64,000 nt of DNA from Cerrena zonata (GCA_038087015.1 JASBNA010000004.1:806001-870000); one strand, 5' to 3'. Positions 12,411 to 24,332 are shown, counted from the stretch's first letter. Numbers and translations are program-made. The notes: generated from the letters alone by a model not told the origin.

Positions 12411-12919
12411 CTAGGAGAATTCTGTGGGATCTTCAGGAGTGACATTTAGGCGGAGATGGCAAATCGCCTTGCAAGTCAGGATGTTTTGCAACGCGATACT
12501 GAGAAGCGTCATTCCCGCCTTGAACATGGGCGAGAACCATGATTTGGATGATAGAAGGGCGCAAAGGGCAAGTAGGTTTACCCCGACTGTGCTCCTGATG
12601 TGTATAGAAGCATTCAGAGCTAGAAAATGCATATGACAAACTAGTACTGACAGATAGTATAGCTGCCTAATTTGCAAAAGTATCCTGGATACCTGGCCTA
12701 GCTGATTCCTGGTGACGGATGTAGCAAGCCGATCATGGCGTGAACCACAATGCTAGATCTCATAACTTGGAGGACACCGCAACGAATACAGATAAAATGG
12801 CATCCCGTAGCCAAACCTTAGTGGATTTAACAGTTGAGTAGGGACATTAATGAGAACTCACTGTGAGTAATGAAGCTATAAAATAGCTTATAGTACGCAA
12901 GCGGTAGAAATTCCGTTAT
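12411..12919 (-). pseudogene. Truncated relic of gene D (start lost, internal deletion)
   Basis: Read against gene D, this copy keeps the first exon, the start of the second and the last exons, but lacks the middle. The base corresponding to the gene D start codon is changed (ATG to ATA, 12917-12919). At 12790/12791 the sequence jumps from the part matching gene D ~16493 to the part matching ~16978, so about 485 bp of transmembrane exons are gone. The remaining 3' exon still reads LLALCALLSSKSWFSPMF and QNILTCKAI, close to gene D. Seen directly: start loss and deletion. Inferred: no functional product. Confidence 0.85.
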
Positions 12920-12960
12920 GTTGACTCACAAGTCAACCGGGGGCTAGTACTACTTAACGT

Positions 12961-13829
12961 TCATCTAGGAATTAAGACTTGGTCTGAACTTTGAAGTGAA
13001 CGTGAGTAGGTCTCTCGGGCCGGGGGTCCGTGCTTGAACGCGGACGACTCAGTATACTGTGCGATCACCCGTAGTGGGACGTTCAAAACTGACGATATTC
13101 GTCCATACGACCAACCTTGCCTGGAAAACTGCGCATACATGCTCGTTCTCGGTGGCGCTTTCTCGAAGGAGTCAAGGATCTTCACTACTCTGAACATGCT
13201 TGATTTCAGGAGCAGCGAAAATCTCCGTATCCAGATCGGTTTTGGTGAGAGGTCATTGCACGGAATGACCTAGCACCTCAATCGTTGGGGGGATAGCGTT
13301 TTCTATGGGGCTGGAACGTCCTTTATTGTGTTCAATCAGTAGCTTTTTAGTTTTGCAGAATCCAAGGCGAGCGGGTGAGTCTGGTCTTGGTGTAGACGTC
13401 CAAGTCTGGCAGCTGTGTTACTTGACAAGGACAAATTCAAGGTCACCCAATATCAATTTTAACTTGGCTCTTTTCCATACCTTTCCATGTCGTCTTTTTG
13501 ATATGCCATCGTACCAAGTTTATGTGTACTGGAAATGTATCGATTGTCACAGATTGACTCCAGAAGAACAATTATGGAGGACATCGAGATACTTGAGTTA
13601 CAATAACTCACTCGTCAACCTTCGTTTTCCTACTCCCACTTTATCTATATCATTTGTATCTAAGAAACGACGAGTGAGTGAGAGAATCATTGTAATCCTT
13701 TTGAATCTCCACTCTGTCTTTCCGAGTCTCACTTATGAGGTGTGGGAGGTAATCCACATCGACCTAATATTTCCAACTAAGATAAAACATCTATCGTGCT
13801 CTTCATAGAGGCCAATCGTGAGGTAGACT
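12961..13829. other. Spacer between the two duplicated units
   Basis: A plus-strand open frame near 13305-13808 exists but shows no domain and no splice logic. I treat the stretch as non-coding. Confidence 0.4.
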
Positions 13830-14119
13830 GTGCTTGCCACTGCTTGCGAGGTTCGTGGACAGAGAGCTTTGATAAATGTGTAATCTCGAAGGTACACAAT
13901 TTTAGAAGATTATACCTATAGTGTCCGTGTGGTTTACATACGTTACCGAAACGTCTTCCAGGGATTAGATACGTACGCACATCATGAGGATCCATTGAAA
14001 ATGCGCCATGATGAAAGAAAAGCGGAGAAAAGATATCAAAACAAACCGGAAGTGTGAGTAGCATGATTATAACTGTCAAATAGGCATGAAATATTTGTTC
14101 CAATTTTCTTTTGGACCCT

Positions 14120-15284
14120 CTATGATGCCAACATCGAATCCGAAGGATTGCTTCCCTGGATCTGAGGCACTACTCGTGCGAAACGAATCGTGCCCATCTC
14201 TTGGGAAGTAGGAATCACAGAGGAACCTGGCCGGATGGAACGTAACTTGACTAATCGGAATACTGCGCAGGCTGTGATGTTTTGTAGAACGACACCTATA
14301 GTAGCAAACGCACTCCGGGTTGGGCCCGAGAGCCGGGAGGAGACCAGACCAAAGATTAAGAAGATACCAACGACGACTGTGACTCTTCGCAAGCAAAAAA
14401 AATGTTTGTCAATTTCGATGGACAATGTATTCGCTCAATAAACCACACTTACAGATAATAGAGTTGACCGGTTTGCAGAACAGCCCTCGTGATTCTTCCC
14501 AGTTCCTTTCCATTCAAAAAAGAAAGCATCCGCTCCTTCCTCGTATGGACTGTGCCCGTGAATCCGAGGACCTGCATCGATATAGCCACAAACACCGCTG
14601 TATCAAATATGGCGGTCACAATGAATCCCGTCACCACCCATGGTTTCATTTCCAATATTGCGTCACAGTCATCGCCACCAGATATGTGCAAAGCACTGGC
14701 GATTGGAGGCAGAAGGTGTGAGAGTGTTGTCAGCCACAGCAGACTGAAGATGATGGTTACTTTGCGCGAGTTTAGATAGACTGCTCGGACCCTGAAGACA
14801 AAGAGTAGGGAATTTAGAATCATGGAAAGGACCATGAACCATTCTGCTATTTGCACAATCGCTTGGCATCCTTCGTTCCGGGCGAACGCGGCTATGACGA
14901 TATAGTAAGCCTTTTAAATGAATTTGAATGTTAAGAACAAACCTATCAATGGTACCAGGTTCACCATCGATACAACAAACCCACTCAAAGTAAGCCTACC
15001 ATGAGGAAATTCAATATCTCATCAAACCATAAACTGTTCCTAACTCACCGAGCTGCTAAATATACAAAACCACTCACACCGAATCCTCTACTGAACATTT
15101 CGACCTCCCCCGGGAATGCCATCACTATGTCATATGCCCATAGCTATTGTCCAATGTCAGTCTCTCGGGACCAGAATTAAGGGCAGTGACAGCGTACCGT
15201 AGTTGCAGCAACGACAGCGTAGCTCTCCTGTTGCGCTGTATGAATCAGATTTTGAACGACTTGAGGGACTTCAAATGCAGTCAT
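14120..15284 (-). CDS. DUF6533-like multi-pass membrane protein, array copy C
   Basis: The ATG at 15282-15284 reads MTAFEVPQVVQNLIHTAQQ. The second exon gives LWAYDIVMAFPGEVEMFSRG and VYLAAR. The main exon is almost the same as in copy B (SRKVTIIFSLLWLTTLSHLL instead of SHKVTIIFGLLWLTTLSQLL). The last exon reads GIFLIFGLVSSRLSGPTRSA, NITACAVFRLVKLRSIRP, and a tail ending SNPSDSMLAS with stop at 14120. All exon junctions are GT-AG and no stop interrupts the frame. B and C share their promoters too (matches continue past 15535), so they were copied with their control regions. Function unknown. Confidence 0.8.
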
Positions 15285-16023
15285 TGCGAGTCTGGATTAG
15301 TTAATGTGGGGATGAAGGACGAGAGACAACTCGAGCGATTTGAGGGGAGAGGTCGCGTTGTAGCTCGGTTTTCTCGGTGGTACAATCTGTCAACATACGC
15401 CAATGAGTGGGATTCGAAGCTTGCCGCTTCGGACACTGAAAGCAATGAGTTTGCATTGGGTCCACTGTCTTAAATGACAGATAGAAGGTGAGCGGGAGAA
15501 GTTCATTACTAGTAGAGTGTTCTCTTCACTCACAGATCTTTGAATGAAAGAAAAATAGACATGAACTGTTTGGGAACACCGGGTAAAATTAAATTTTGAT
15601 AAATGTCGAATTCCAAGCCTCGGATATGCTTGCAACCGCAAGAAGACCGCGGTGTGGTTGCCAGTGCCAAGGTCGTCCCAAACCATTGATTATCATGATC
15701 AAGGGATGCCGATAGTCTGTTACTACCTCAGAAAAAGACTACAATCATTCAAACTAGCGACATTTTTCTCTCTTGTAAGTCTTGCTAGCTCATAATTAGC
15801 CACCCAATGATGATTTGAGGCGGGGCGATCAGGGACTCACCTTGTCCAGATTCGGAGTAACGCATTTTCTTTTCGGGTATCCAGTGGGAGGGGCTCGGGG
15901 CTCGCGGTCGTCTGGGTGCCATTCAAATAAGGCGGTATCCTCTTTCCCTTTTGAACAAGGCCTTGTATGCGGAACACTTACTGTACAGACATCCACTCTA
16001 TAAGACCTGACATGCATGTTATG

Positions 16024-17139
16024 TCAGACGTCATAGGTAGATGATAAAGTTGAGTTGTTCTGATGGATGAGTGATGTCGTTGCAAAACGAAGGGTACCAC
16101 ACATCGAGTGGGAGATCTCGGTGGGATCATCAGGAATGACACCTAGACTGAGAAGGCGAACCGCCTTGCAAGTCAAGATGTTTTGCAACGCGATACTGAG
16201 AAGCGTCATTCCCGCCTTGAACATGGGCGAGAACCATGATTCGGATGATAGAAGAGCGCAAAGGGCAAGTAGGTTTACCCCGACGGTGGTCCTGATCCAT
16301 ATATACACATTATCAGAGTTAGAAAATACGTATAACAAGTCGGGACTGACAGATAGTATAGTTGTCCAGTTTGTAAAAGGACCTTGGATACATGACCTAG
16401 CTGACTCCCAGTGACGAATGTAGCAAGGCGGTCATGGCGTGATACAGCAATGCTAGATCTCACAACTTGGATCGACACCGCAACGAATACAACAGTGTCG
16501 AAGAGTTCTACTGCGATGAAGCCCGTGGCTTCGATTGGTCTAACATCGCTGATGTTACATACAGTCACATGGTTGAGGCCTGAACTGAATGGTATCGAGA
16601 GCGACAGGAGGGTTGTTGACCACAGCCCATTTTGATCAGTTTTGAATGTGAGAAGACAGCCGATGCACGGAAGAGAAATAGGGAGGAGTTGAATATCAGT
16701 GATAGGACCTGGAACTGGTTGACAACCCGACCCAGTTTTTGCTGAATAACAAGAAGAAGTGTTAGTCAACGACGTTGAACAACTTCTCGGAGCAACGTAC
16801 ACAGGAAGCCCAATGCGGCCATCAAGAGTCCACCCGAAGACAAGCTATATGTACAGATGATCAGTTTACATTTCATTATATCAGGAGTTACAAGCGTACT
16901 TACCGAGATAGGATATAGACAGCATCATGCACAGTAAGTCCACGACCAGTGAAAGCCTCCATCTCTTCAGAAATGGATAGAATGACATCCCATAGCCAAA
17001 ACCTTAAGTGAGTTGAACAGTTGAGTGTGGGTGATTGAAAAATGATACATTAGCGAGAACTCACTGTGAATAATGAGGCTATCACATAGCCTATGGTATG
17101 CGAGCCGTGAATAACATTTGGTGACGGAAGTTCCGTCAT
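16024..17139 (-). CDS. DUF6533-like membrane protein, array copy D (possibly frame-damaged)
   Basis: The ATG at 17137-17139 reads MTELPSPNVIHGSHTIGYVI. The second exon encodes FWLWDVILSISEEMEAFTGR. The middle exon carries GFIAVELFDTVVFVAVSIQ. The last carries SESWFSPMFKAGMTLLSI and QNILTCKAVRLLSLGV, with stop at 16024. A problem sits at the exon 1/2 junction. The donor after ...ASLFT leaves phase 0, but the exon after AAG reads GTTTTGGC, one T too many to continue into WLWD. The decayed copy at 12.8 kb has GTTTGGC, which is in frame. Either another acceptor is used, or D carries a 1-nt insertion, or it is a sequencing error in a T run. Confidence 0.65.
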
Positions 17140-17190
17140 GTTGACTCTGAAGTCAACTAGGGACTGATTAGTGTGGGGAGTGTATCTCAA

Positions 17191-17948
17191 CCTACATAAG
17201 AATGCGACTTACCTAAGTATGTTGGAGTACATTGACATCGGACTCCGCAGTTTAGTCGGTCGTGGATGTGGCGAAACGGTCAGTTCCATCTACGCAGGCC
17301 ATAACTAATGAGAAACTTGCGGAGAGATCTTAGCTGCGAGCGACTGATCAAACGCTGTGTTGTTGTTAACAGTGCAACGCGGTATTGAGAATGTACAATA
17401 CCGATACCGATGATACAGCTTTATGACATCACAAATTCTCACAAAAGGAGTACTGTCAATGTGGTAATGTAAGAACCATGTCGTCGTTGACGTCTTTATG
17501 TAAAGACGATAACAATGATCTACAGGGTGTAACTCGAGGATCACTATCCCAAAACGCTACAGGAAGGAAGTCGTCAATGGCTCCAAAATCAAGCATAAGG
17601 GGTATCAAGAGAACTGACCATCCATTTGTAATATTGCCGTTGAAATTCAACATCATTGATCAACGCGGTTTTCTATTGTGCTTCGATAACCCATGAGTGA
17701 AGGGACTCCAAAACCCCACGTTTGTGCAGCTCCCGAAACCCCGAACGACATGTTGGAGCGGTCCTACGGAGGTGTATGGCCATAGACTATGACTCCTGCC
17801 TTCATCGTGTTGGCCAGGACCCCGGATGAAGGACTTGAGTTGCGGCTGGGTTTATAGCGTTTGTCGTCAATCTGTCAACAAATGACTTATATTTCAATTT
17901 CCACGTCACGAGAAACCCTACATGACAGGGTCATCTAGGACTATTCAC
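17191..17948. other. Intergenic between copies D and E
   Basis: Holds the promoter of D and the 3' flank of E. Short open frames near 17305-17700 show no recognisable domain. Confidence 0.4.
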
Positions 17949-19114
17949 TCACCAAACCGCATCCGATACTGGACGAGGGTGAGCAGACGACTCTGCCTGC
18001 GTAGGTGTTTGAGCCCGTCTTGTTGATATGGTTTGATTAGAGGTATCGTTAATCGTATTGTCGTCCAAGGCCATTCGTGCAAAATATAAACTCTGAAGTT
18101 GCGGGGAAGTAAATGAGGTATGGAGTGATGCGTTTGCTCGAGTTGCTCGCATTTTCATAGATCGGAACGCTCTCCCAACCATCACGTTCTGAGTTGTGAC
18201 GCTACACAACATGTAGGCCCATCTGAGATACGCAGAGAACCATGACCTTGGGGAGAGGATGCACATCACTGTGATGCCTGTAGTCCATATAATTCCGCTA
18301 GAACAGACGAGATTAAGAACACTAAAACGAAAAGTTGCCGCTGCGAACTTACGAATAATAAAGCAATCCTGAGTGCAACAAAGCTCTCGATACCGCACCC
18401 ATGCCATGACCACACGTTTGAGAAAACAATCTGGCATTGCATATACTGATAGAATTGAGCTGGAGAACCTGGCGTGAAATGGCTATTACGATAATGGTAT
18501 CAAAGGTCACCACCGCGCCAAAGCCTACAGCGGTAATAGGCTCCACGACAGTAACGATACATTTTTGCCAGGGTTCTTTGAATGTGACCGCTGTACCAAA
18601 AGGAATGATAGAGGCTGAAAGTGTTGACAGCCATAGTAGACTGAAAAGAGTTTTGGCAGGCTTTGATTCTGTAAATACTGCAAGAGCTCTCACGAAGAAC
18701 AAGGAGGAATTGCATATAAGCGCAAGGCTGATAAGACAATTAGTCGCGAGGAGGATCCTTTCGCAATTATCCCTATGGCTGCCTGAGAGGTCAGGTAATA
18801 AGACCTTGGGGAAACTGAGACGAACGAGCGGACCAATACACTCACATAGAAATACCAAGGAGCCAACCAGTGATCCGCCAGTAGTAAGACTATATAAAAT
18901 GTGTGAGAACGCTATCCTTCTCTAATATAATCACCACGACTCACCGAGAGAGAATATACACTCCGCCGTAGAACCTGACACCGTGTCTGGTGAATACTTC
19001 GGCGTCTTTCCACACTGAGATGAGTGCATCCCAGACGTAGAGCATGGCCATACTAGCAATCATGTAGTAGACTTCTTGGAGGGAGGATAGTGTAATGTTG
19101 CAAGGAGTAACCAT
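17949..19114 (-). CDS. DUF6533-like multi-pass membrane protein, array copy E
   Basis: The ATG at 19112-19114 starts MVTPCNITLSSLQEVYYMI, which runs without an intron into LYVWDALISVWKDAEVFTRH. Copies A-D have an intron at that point, so E and F form a separate subgroup. Next comes LTTGGSLVGSLVFL, then DNCERILLATNCLISLALIC, LFSLLWLSTLSASIIPFGT, and VEPITAVGFGAVVTFDTIIV. The last exons are SPRSWFSAYLRWAYMLCSVT and QNVMVGRAFRSMKM, plus a Ser/Thr/Gln-rich cytosolic tail to the stop at 17949. It appears intact. Function unknown. Confidence 0.78.
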
Positions 19115-19159
19115 GGCGTTAATCTGCGTAATTTGCGCAACAAGCTCCTCTCCCAAATA

Positions 19160-19185
19160 CATATATATATATGTGTGTGTGTATA
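19160..19185. repeat. Microsatellite (AT)n(GT)n
   Basis: Alternating AT then GT dinucleotides just upstream of gene E, near its promoter. Confidence 0.8.
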
Positions 19186-19610
19186 CGTTGCGAGAGCTGT
19201 GTAGTGGTTTCAAACACAGCTCCGATATTACAGAGTCCTATTCGCAGAATGCCCCACGCGTCTCCACTTCGATAGATGACTGAAAGCGTGTAACTGGTAG
19301 TAATCTGGGGTCAGTCAGATATTGCAAATCGTTGGCGGTGAAACTGCTCCAACTCGGAGTGCCAATTTATAGACACTGCAGTGCAGAGCTTTGATTAAGT
19401 AGACAGGGCCCGATGTCAGTTGTGGGGCGGCAAGTATCAAGATAAACTGGTTGCCGTTTTCATCCGATGAGGTCCTGGCAGCTAATAGAACAAACCTATG
19501 CACAGTAATTGGCTAGCAGTTTTAGAAGACATATACAGCTACGTACCGGGATTGAGCACCCGCTGAAACACATATATCATCGGGCAAGAGTAAGTAACTT
19601 GTGATTGTGA

Positions 19611-20726
19611 TTAGACCATTCCTATTCGAATTGCTGGGAGGGAGGTGTCGTCCGTATCGTCATCTGATACCATTTGGGCAAAACGGAGAGTATGAAGTTG
19701 CCTCGAGGAAAATGAGGTAGGGAATAATGGTGGATTTGTCCAAGACATTTGCATTTTCAAGAATCGAAACGCCTTTCCGACCAAGACATTTTGGGTTGTG
19801 ACGCTGCATATCATGTAGACAAATCTGAAGTACGCAGAGAACCAGGATTCCGGAGAGAGGATGCATATGAAGGTGAAACTCATCGTCCATATAATTCCGC
19901 TAGAAGAGGCGAAGTTATGTCACGGCCACGCGAATATAAAGGGAGCCCAGTCAAGAACTTACAGATAGTAAAACAGTCCCGATTGTAACAAGGAGCTCGA
20001 TGTAACGCCCAGACCACGACCACATGCTCTAGCAAGCAGTTTCTTGTCGTGTATGTCAACGAAATTGAACTTGAGAACTTGATATGAGATGGCCAAAACG
20101 ACGATGGTATCAAACATCACTACCGCGGCAAAGCCCGAGGATGTGAATGGCTCCACGACGGTCACATTACATCTCTGCCACGGTTCTTCGTGCTCTGCCG
20201 ATATTCCAAAAGGGATGGTCAAGGCGGAAAGTGTTGATAGCCAGAGTATGCTAAAGAGTGTAGCGATAGGCTTGGAATCTGCGAATACGGCAAGAGCTCG
20301 GAGGAAAAACAAGGAGGAATTGACTATGAGCGCAAGACTAATGAGCCAGCCAGTCGTTAGTAAGATCCTTTCGCAGTTAGAACTGTGACCATCTGAGTGG
20401 TCAGGCAGCAAAATTAGGTGGGAGCTCAAATACAGAAGTAGGCGAGTACACTTACGGACGAGTAACAGCGAACTAACAAGCGATCCAGCAGTCATGAGGC
20501 TAGATATAGCATGTGAGTTGGAACACTCTTCGAAGTCTTGAATCGCAATATAAATGGCTCACCGACAGAGGATGTAGATTGCATCGTAGAACCTCAAGCT
20601 ATGGTTAGCGAATATTTCCACATCTTCCCAGATCGAAAGAATGGCGTCCCAAACATAGAAAACGGATATGCAAAGGATAAAATAATACGCCTGTTGTAGA
20701 GAGAACAGAAGAGAAGGGGTGTCCAT
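19611..20726 (-). CDS. DUF6533-like multi-pass membrane protein, array copy F
   Basis: The chosen ATG at 20724-20726 (MDTPSLLFSLQQAYYFILCI) aligns with the start of copy E. An in-frame ATG lies 8 codons upstream. Exon 1 continues YVWDAILSIWEDVEIFANHS. Then LMTAGSLVSSLLLV, SNCERILLTTGWLISLALIV, LFSILWLSTLSALTIPFGI, VEPFTSSGFAAVVMFDTIVV, SPESWFSAYFRFVYMICSVT, and QNVLVGKAFRFLKMQ, with an acidic tail (SDDDTDDTS) and stop at 19611. It is the closest relative of E, with matching introns. The upstream flanks (19300-19560 and 20880-21090) also look related, so E and F are another duplicated pair. Confidence 0.78.
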
Positions 20727-20750
20727 AAGTTTAACTGGGAGTTTATGCAC

Positions 20751-22395
20751 TTAGCCTCTTTTTCTATATATACAATGTTCGACCTGCAGGGCCGATGCAG
20801 ATGCCAGATGCGCAGTTAACCTCTCATCTGTTACTGAAAAACGTTCGCACACCTCCACTTGGATAGGTAATTAGGAATACACGACTGTGCTCTAGCTCGG
20901 AGTACAAGACACCGTCGATTAACAGAGACTGCGGTGTAGAGCCTTGACTGGGAAGAGGTAGAGGGACACGGGGTAGTATAGTGTCCTTGATCTGCGAGGC
21001 GGTGGCGCGGATCCTCGGACAGGAACAGCAAACCTATGCCTGGCAGTCAACCTACAGATTTGGAAATCGACAGGAAGCAAGCTACGCACCGCCGAAATCT
21101 TCGCCCCTGCGCGATTTTGAAATTCTATGACAACCAGTCAGTCAACCATGAGATATCCAAGCAGAACGTCAAGATGTATTGAAGAAATACTGGGGTTATA
21201 CTTTTGGGAAGAGGTACTAGTAGAGAATAGAGAAGATGGTCGAAGAGAGAAAAGAAGAGAGGTCGTCATGAGTTGAATCATCATAAGAGTCCTAATGGAT
21301 GCCGTAATGAAGTATGCTTGTAATGCGTATATAAGAGGGAGAAAATAGACAGGGAGGCGAGATAGAGAAGATGAGCCAGAAAGTCGTAAAAACCACATGT
21401 ATATAGTCGTTACCATGATCGTACCAGAAAGGAGAAAATAAACACCAAGACAAAAGTCTAAGGGCGAAAAGGAGACAATGAATCAGTCCTTTGAAAAATT
21501 AGGACAGAAAATGGATAGATGGTCAGTAAGGTAGACGAAGGTTTCGAATAGTCAAAGACTGAAACATATTAGAAAAGGGTGGGAGTGAAAAAGAGAATGA
21601 GGAAGAGAGAAGCCCCAAACCTGAACCTTACACCAAGCGAACAAGTTGAAGGTGTCGACATACGTTCCTGGACCCCCTGATTCCTAGAGCATAACAATCA
21701 TTCAACCACTGAGTATCGGAATACCTAGAAGAAGTAGACAATGCATGGATTAAGAATAGAGAGTCAAAAATCGAAAGTGACGAAAAGACAATAAAAAGGA
21801 GAGTGAGGCGACATTCGAACCCTCGATATATGCGGCATGGGCTGCATCAATACTGTCAATGACAACAAAATGAAGCTTGAGACAGATGGGATGGAGGTGG
21901 AGGGAGTATCGAGTGCGATAAAGCGTAGAATGAGAACAAGGGCAAAGACGATGCGAAAGCGAGTCCGAGGAGGAGATGTGGAGGAAAGCGAATAGCAGAT
22001 GATGAATATATTTGGAATGTATGTGATGGATGTGGTATGAGTGTGACATTGAACGGAGAGGGGTTGCGAGGAGGGTATAGGAGGGAACTTGACTATATGC
22101 GGGGCAAACTGGAGGATGTGGGAAAGGAGAAACCCCGACTCGTCCGCGGGAGTAAGGAATCCGATATCAGGAAGGTAGAGAAGTCATCACCCAGAAGCCG
22201 GATAACGCGAATAGTGTAACGTGAGCCGTAAGACTGACACTCGCGTTCAGCAGAACAGAGAAGGTCATGAATAAGTGTGCTTGCAAGGTTATTAAGGTAT
22301 GAACACATGCTGTACAAGCAAACCCGAACGTCCGAGCTATAGGGAGGCGCAAAGAGGCTCAGTGACAAACGGGTTGGGAGTGAGGGTATCAGTCA
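20751..22395. other. Intergenic, purine-rich on the plus strand
   Basis: From about 21170 to 22240 the plus strand is dominated by A and G (many gagaag and ggagg runs). It sits directly 3' of the phosphatase gene. A similar purine-rich stretch follows the second phosphatase gene (61640-62030). Open frames inside are low-complexity and not believable genes. A TTCGAA-containing T-loop-like sequence near 21810 does not fold into a tRNA. Confidence 0.5.
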
Positions 22396-24332
22396 TCATA
22401 GACCTCCATCAAGAACACCGCGAACATCGTCCACGGTAGCCAAGTCGGTAAGGAAGGGACATAGGTCACTCAGTTCCTGATCATGAGGGTCAGTGAACCA
22501 AGATGAGACAGGAACGGCATTATTGGGATGGAAGATATAGGATGCAGGAGAGTTATCAAGGATGATAGTGTCCTCAATAGGTCGTCCAAGTTGCGAAAGG
22601 TCCTATGATAGAAAGTGTGAGTGCAGACGAAGACGACATTGTTGATAGGGGACAAACCTTCACGTAGTTTCCTCTATGGTTGTAGCAGCTTTCTCGGAAG
22701 AGACGGTGTGACACCACGCGGTGAATATCGAGTTTGTCCAAAACTGGATCGGCGTACTACGTGATATATTACTCGATTAGGAGCCACTCAAGGATTGTGG
22801 CGTATTGGACATACCTTGCTTAGACTGGCAGTGAATACAACGATTTCGTAGATCTCGCCCATCTTTTTGAGGAAGTTGTCGACACCTGGTCTTTTAATCA
22901 CATACACGTTATGCCAGTGATACTCAATCTCAACAGGCACAACGTAGTCTGCTTGTGATATTGACTTTCCGAAGATGTCGGCGTTTAGTTGGAAAGGACA
23001 AGAGTGATCTCGAACATACCTTGAAACTACTATGTACCAATGTCTCGTCAAGATCCAGGACAAGACATTTTCTGCCAGCATGTTTTGGAGAGACGGGAGG
23101 CAGTAATGGTCTCGGAATACCATCCTGTCACATATGTCAACTGGGGCGCTAATAGTCAAGCAAACCAGACAGCACTTACAGGTCCTATTGGAATTCCAGC
23201 ACCTCCTTGAAGAATCAGACGTTCCTCATCGTCTTCAATATCATCGAGAGGTGAGCCATCGTCCAGATCCTCTTCCTCCGTAAAGCTCGTCGAGCCATCC
23301 GACTCATTCTCAGAGTCCTGAGTATGTGTTCGATGCTCGTGATGGTGGGTCTCTGTCGGCGTCCCAGTCGATCCCGGAGGTACAACGGCACCCGACGTCA
23401 CACCTTCGGTCTCGTCCTGAGGCAACACCGACCGCGTCGGTGTTGGAGGAACAACGACGGCCGGATCTGTCTGTTCAGGTATTTGTATAGGTTGTAGTGG
23501 AGCTGGCAACGACTCTGAGTCTTCTGAATTTTGAGCTTCCACCTCATGTTGCTCCTTACCGTTAGGCTGGCTAGGCGCGGTCTCGTCCGTTCGCTTTTCT
23601 GATGACTTTTCCTTTTCTTGGGAGGTCGTCGCTGGCGCAGACTCCTCTGGCGCCGGTTGTGCGGGCTTGTCGTTGTCTAAGCTTTCGTCATGATAGCGGG
23701 GTGAAGGACCGACACAGGGTACAAAGACATGGAAGAGGCGAGAGAATACGGAAGCCTTCTTGTTGTTCTTGTTCTTGGCTGCCTTTTTCTTCTTTGATTT
23801 CGAAGGAGACTTAGAACGTCGAGTCTCTTCATGAGTAGACGACGCCGTATGAGCAGCATCGGATGTCTCAGCCTTTCTCTGCGTAGACTGATGGGTATGT
23901 GTCTGAGTGCCGGTCAGAGTGGTGTTGAGAGAAGCCCGGTCCTTATCAGCGTCGTCAGATTTCTCCTTCGTCGGAGCTGTAGTCGTTACGGTAGCGTTAG
24001 GTGGTAAAGAAGTGGGGACGTTGGAAGCCGACGACGATTGTTCCGGAGAAGAAGAGACCTGCCCTTGCTTGGAAGCGTCCGACGGCGCGCTGGACGTAGT
24101 GGCCTTGCCATTGGGAACGTCCGAGCGGCTAGAGGATGAAGTGTCCTGGATAGGAGTGGTGGAAGTCTTGGAGACAGTATCTTGAGCAGATAACCCCTCT
24201 GCAGGCTGCGCCTGAACAGACTCTCCTTGAAGCTCCTTTCCCTTCTGTGACAGTAATGTAAGCTGAGTGCAGTGACAATCAGAGATATGGTGTTACCTGT
24301 GGTGGCGAGTGTTGTGGTTGAGGAGAAGCCAT
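22396..24332 (-). CDS. NIF/SCP-type protein phosphatase (PSR1-like), copy 1
   Basis: Haloacid-dehalogenase-type phosphatase related to RNA polymerase II CTD small phosphatases and yeast Psr1/Psr2. The ATG at 24330-24332 ([12 protein letters not shown]) is followed by intron 1. A long Ser/Thr-rich, low-complexity region comes next with basic patches ([19 protein letters not shown]) and CVGPSPR. The catalytic domain follows: [17 protein letters not shown] (DxDxT motif, near 23020-23070), [32 protein letters not shown], and [20 protein letters not shown]. The C-terminus ends [11 protein letters not shown], stop at 22396. The catalytic aspartates are present. About five introns. Known: the family dephosphorylates phosphoserine proteins. 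Inferred: a Psr1-like role at the plasma membrane or in stress. Confidence 0.92.

Larger units (their letters stand above)
9870..12960. repeat. Left unit of a tandem segmental duplication (gene B plus pseudogene)
   Basis: Sequence from about 9870 to 12960 reappears at 13830-17190. Matching landmarks include the downstream flank with tttgataaatg (9900 and 13870), the whole of genes B and C, their promoters (11790 and 15535), the spacer with ttttctctcttgtaagt (12040 and 15765), and the pseudogene versus gene D. The offset is about 3.7 kb for most of the length. It rises after 12790, where this unit has lost about 0.48 kb. Confidence 0.85.
13830..17190. repeat. Right unit of the tandem segmental duplication (genes C and D)
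   Basis: Counterpart of 9870-12960. This unit keeps full-length genes where the left one has one full gene and one relic, so it is closer to the ancestral arrangement. Confidence 0.85.

Noticed and set aside
13305..13808. 167-codon plus-strand frame
   Set aside because: No domain or introns, lies in the spacer between duplicated units, composition not coding-like.
8321..20726. Membrane array plus small secreted proteins as a mating-type (pheromone receptor/pheromone) locus
   Set aside because: The 7-TM genes match DUF6533-like patterns, not STE3. None of the small proteins ends in CaaX and they carry signal peptides, unlike basidiomycete pheromone precursors.
21800..21850. Possible tRNA (TTCGAA T-loop on the minus strand)
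   Set aside because: The bases around it do not form the T-stem, and no anticodon or acceptor stem can be drawn.
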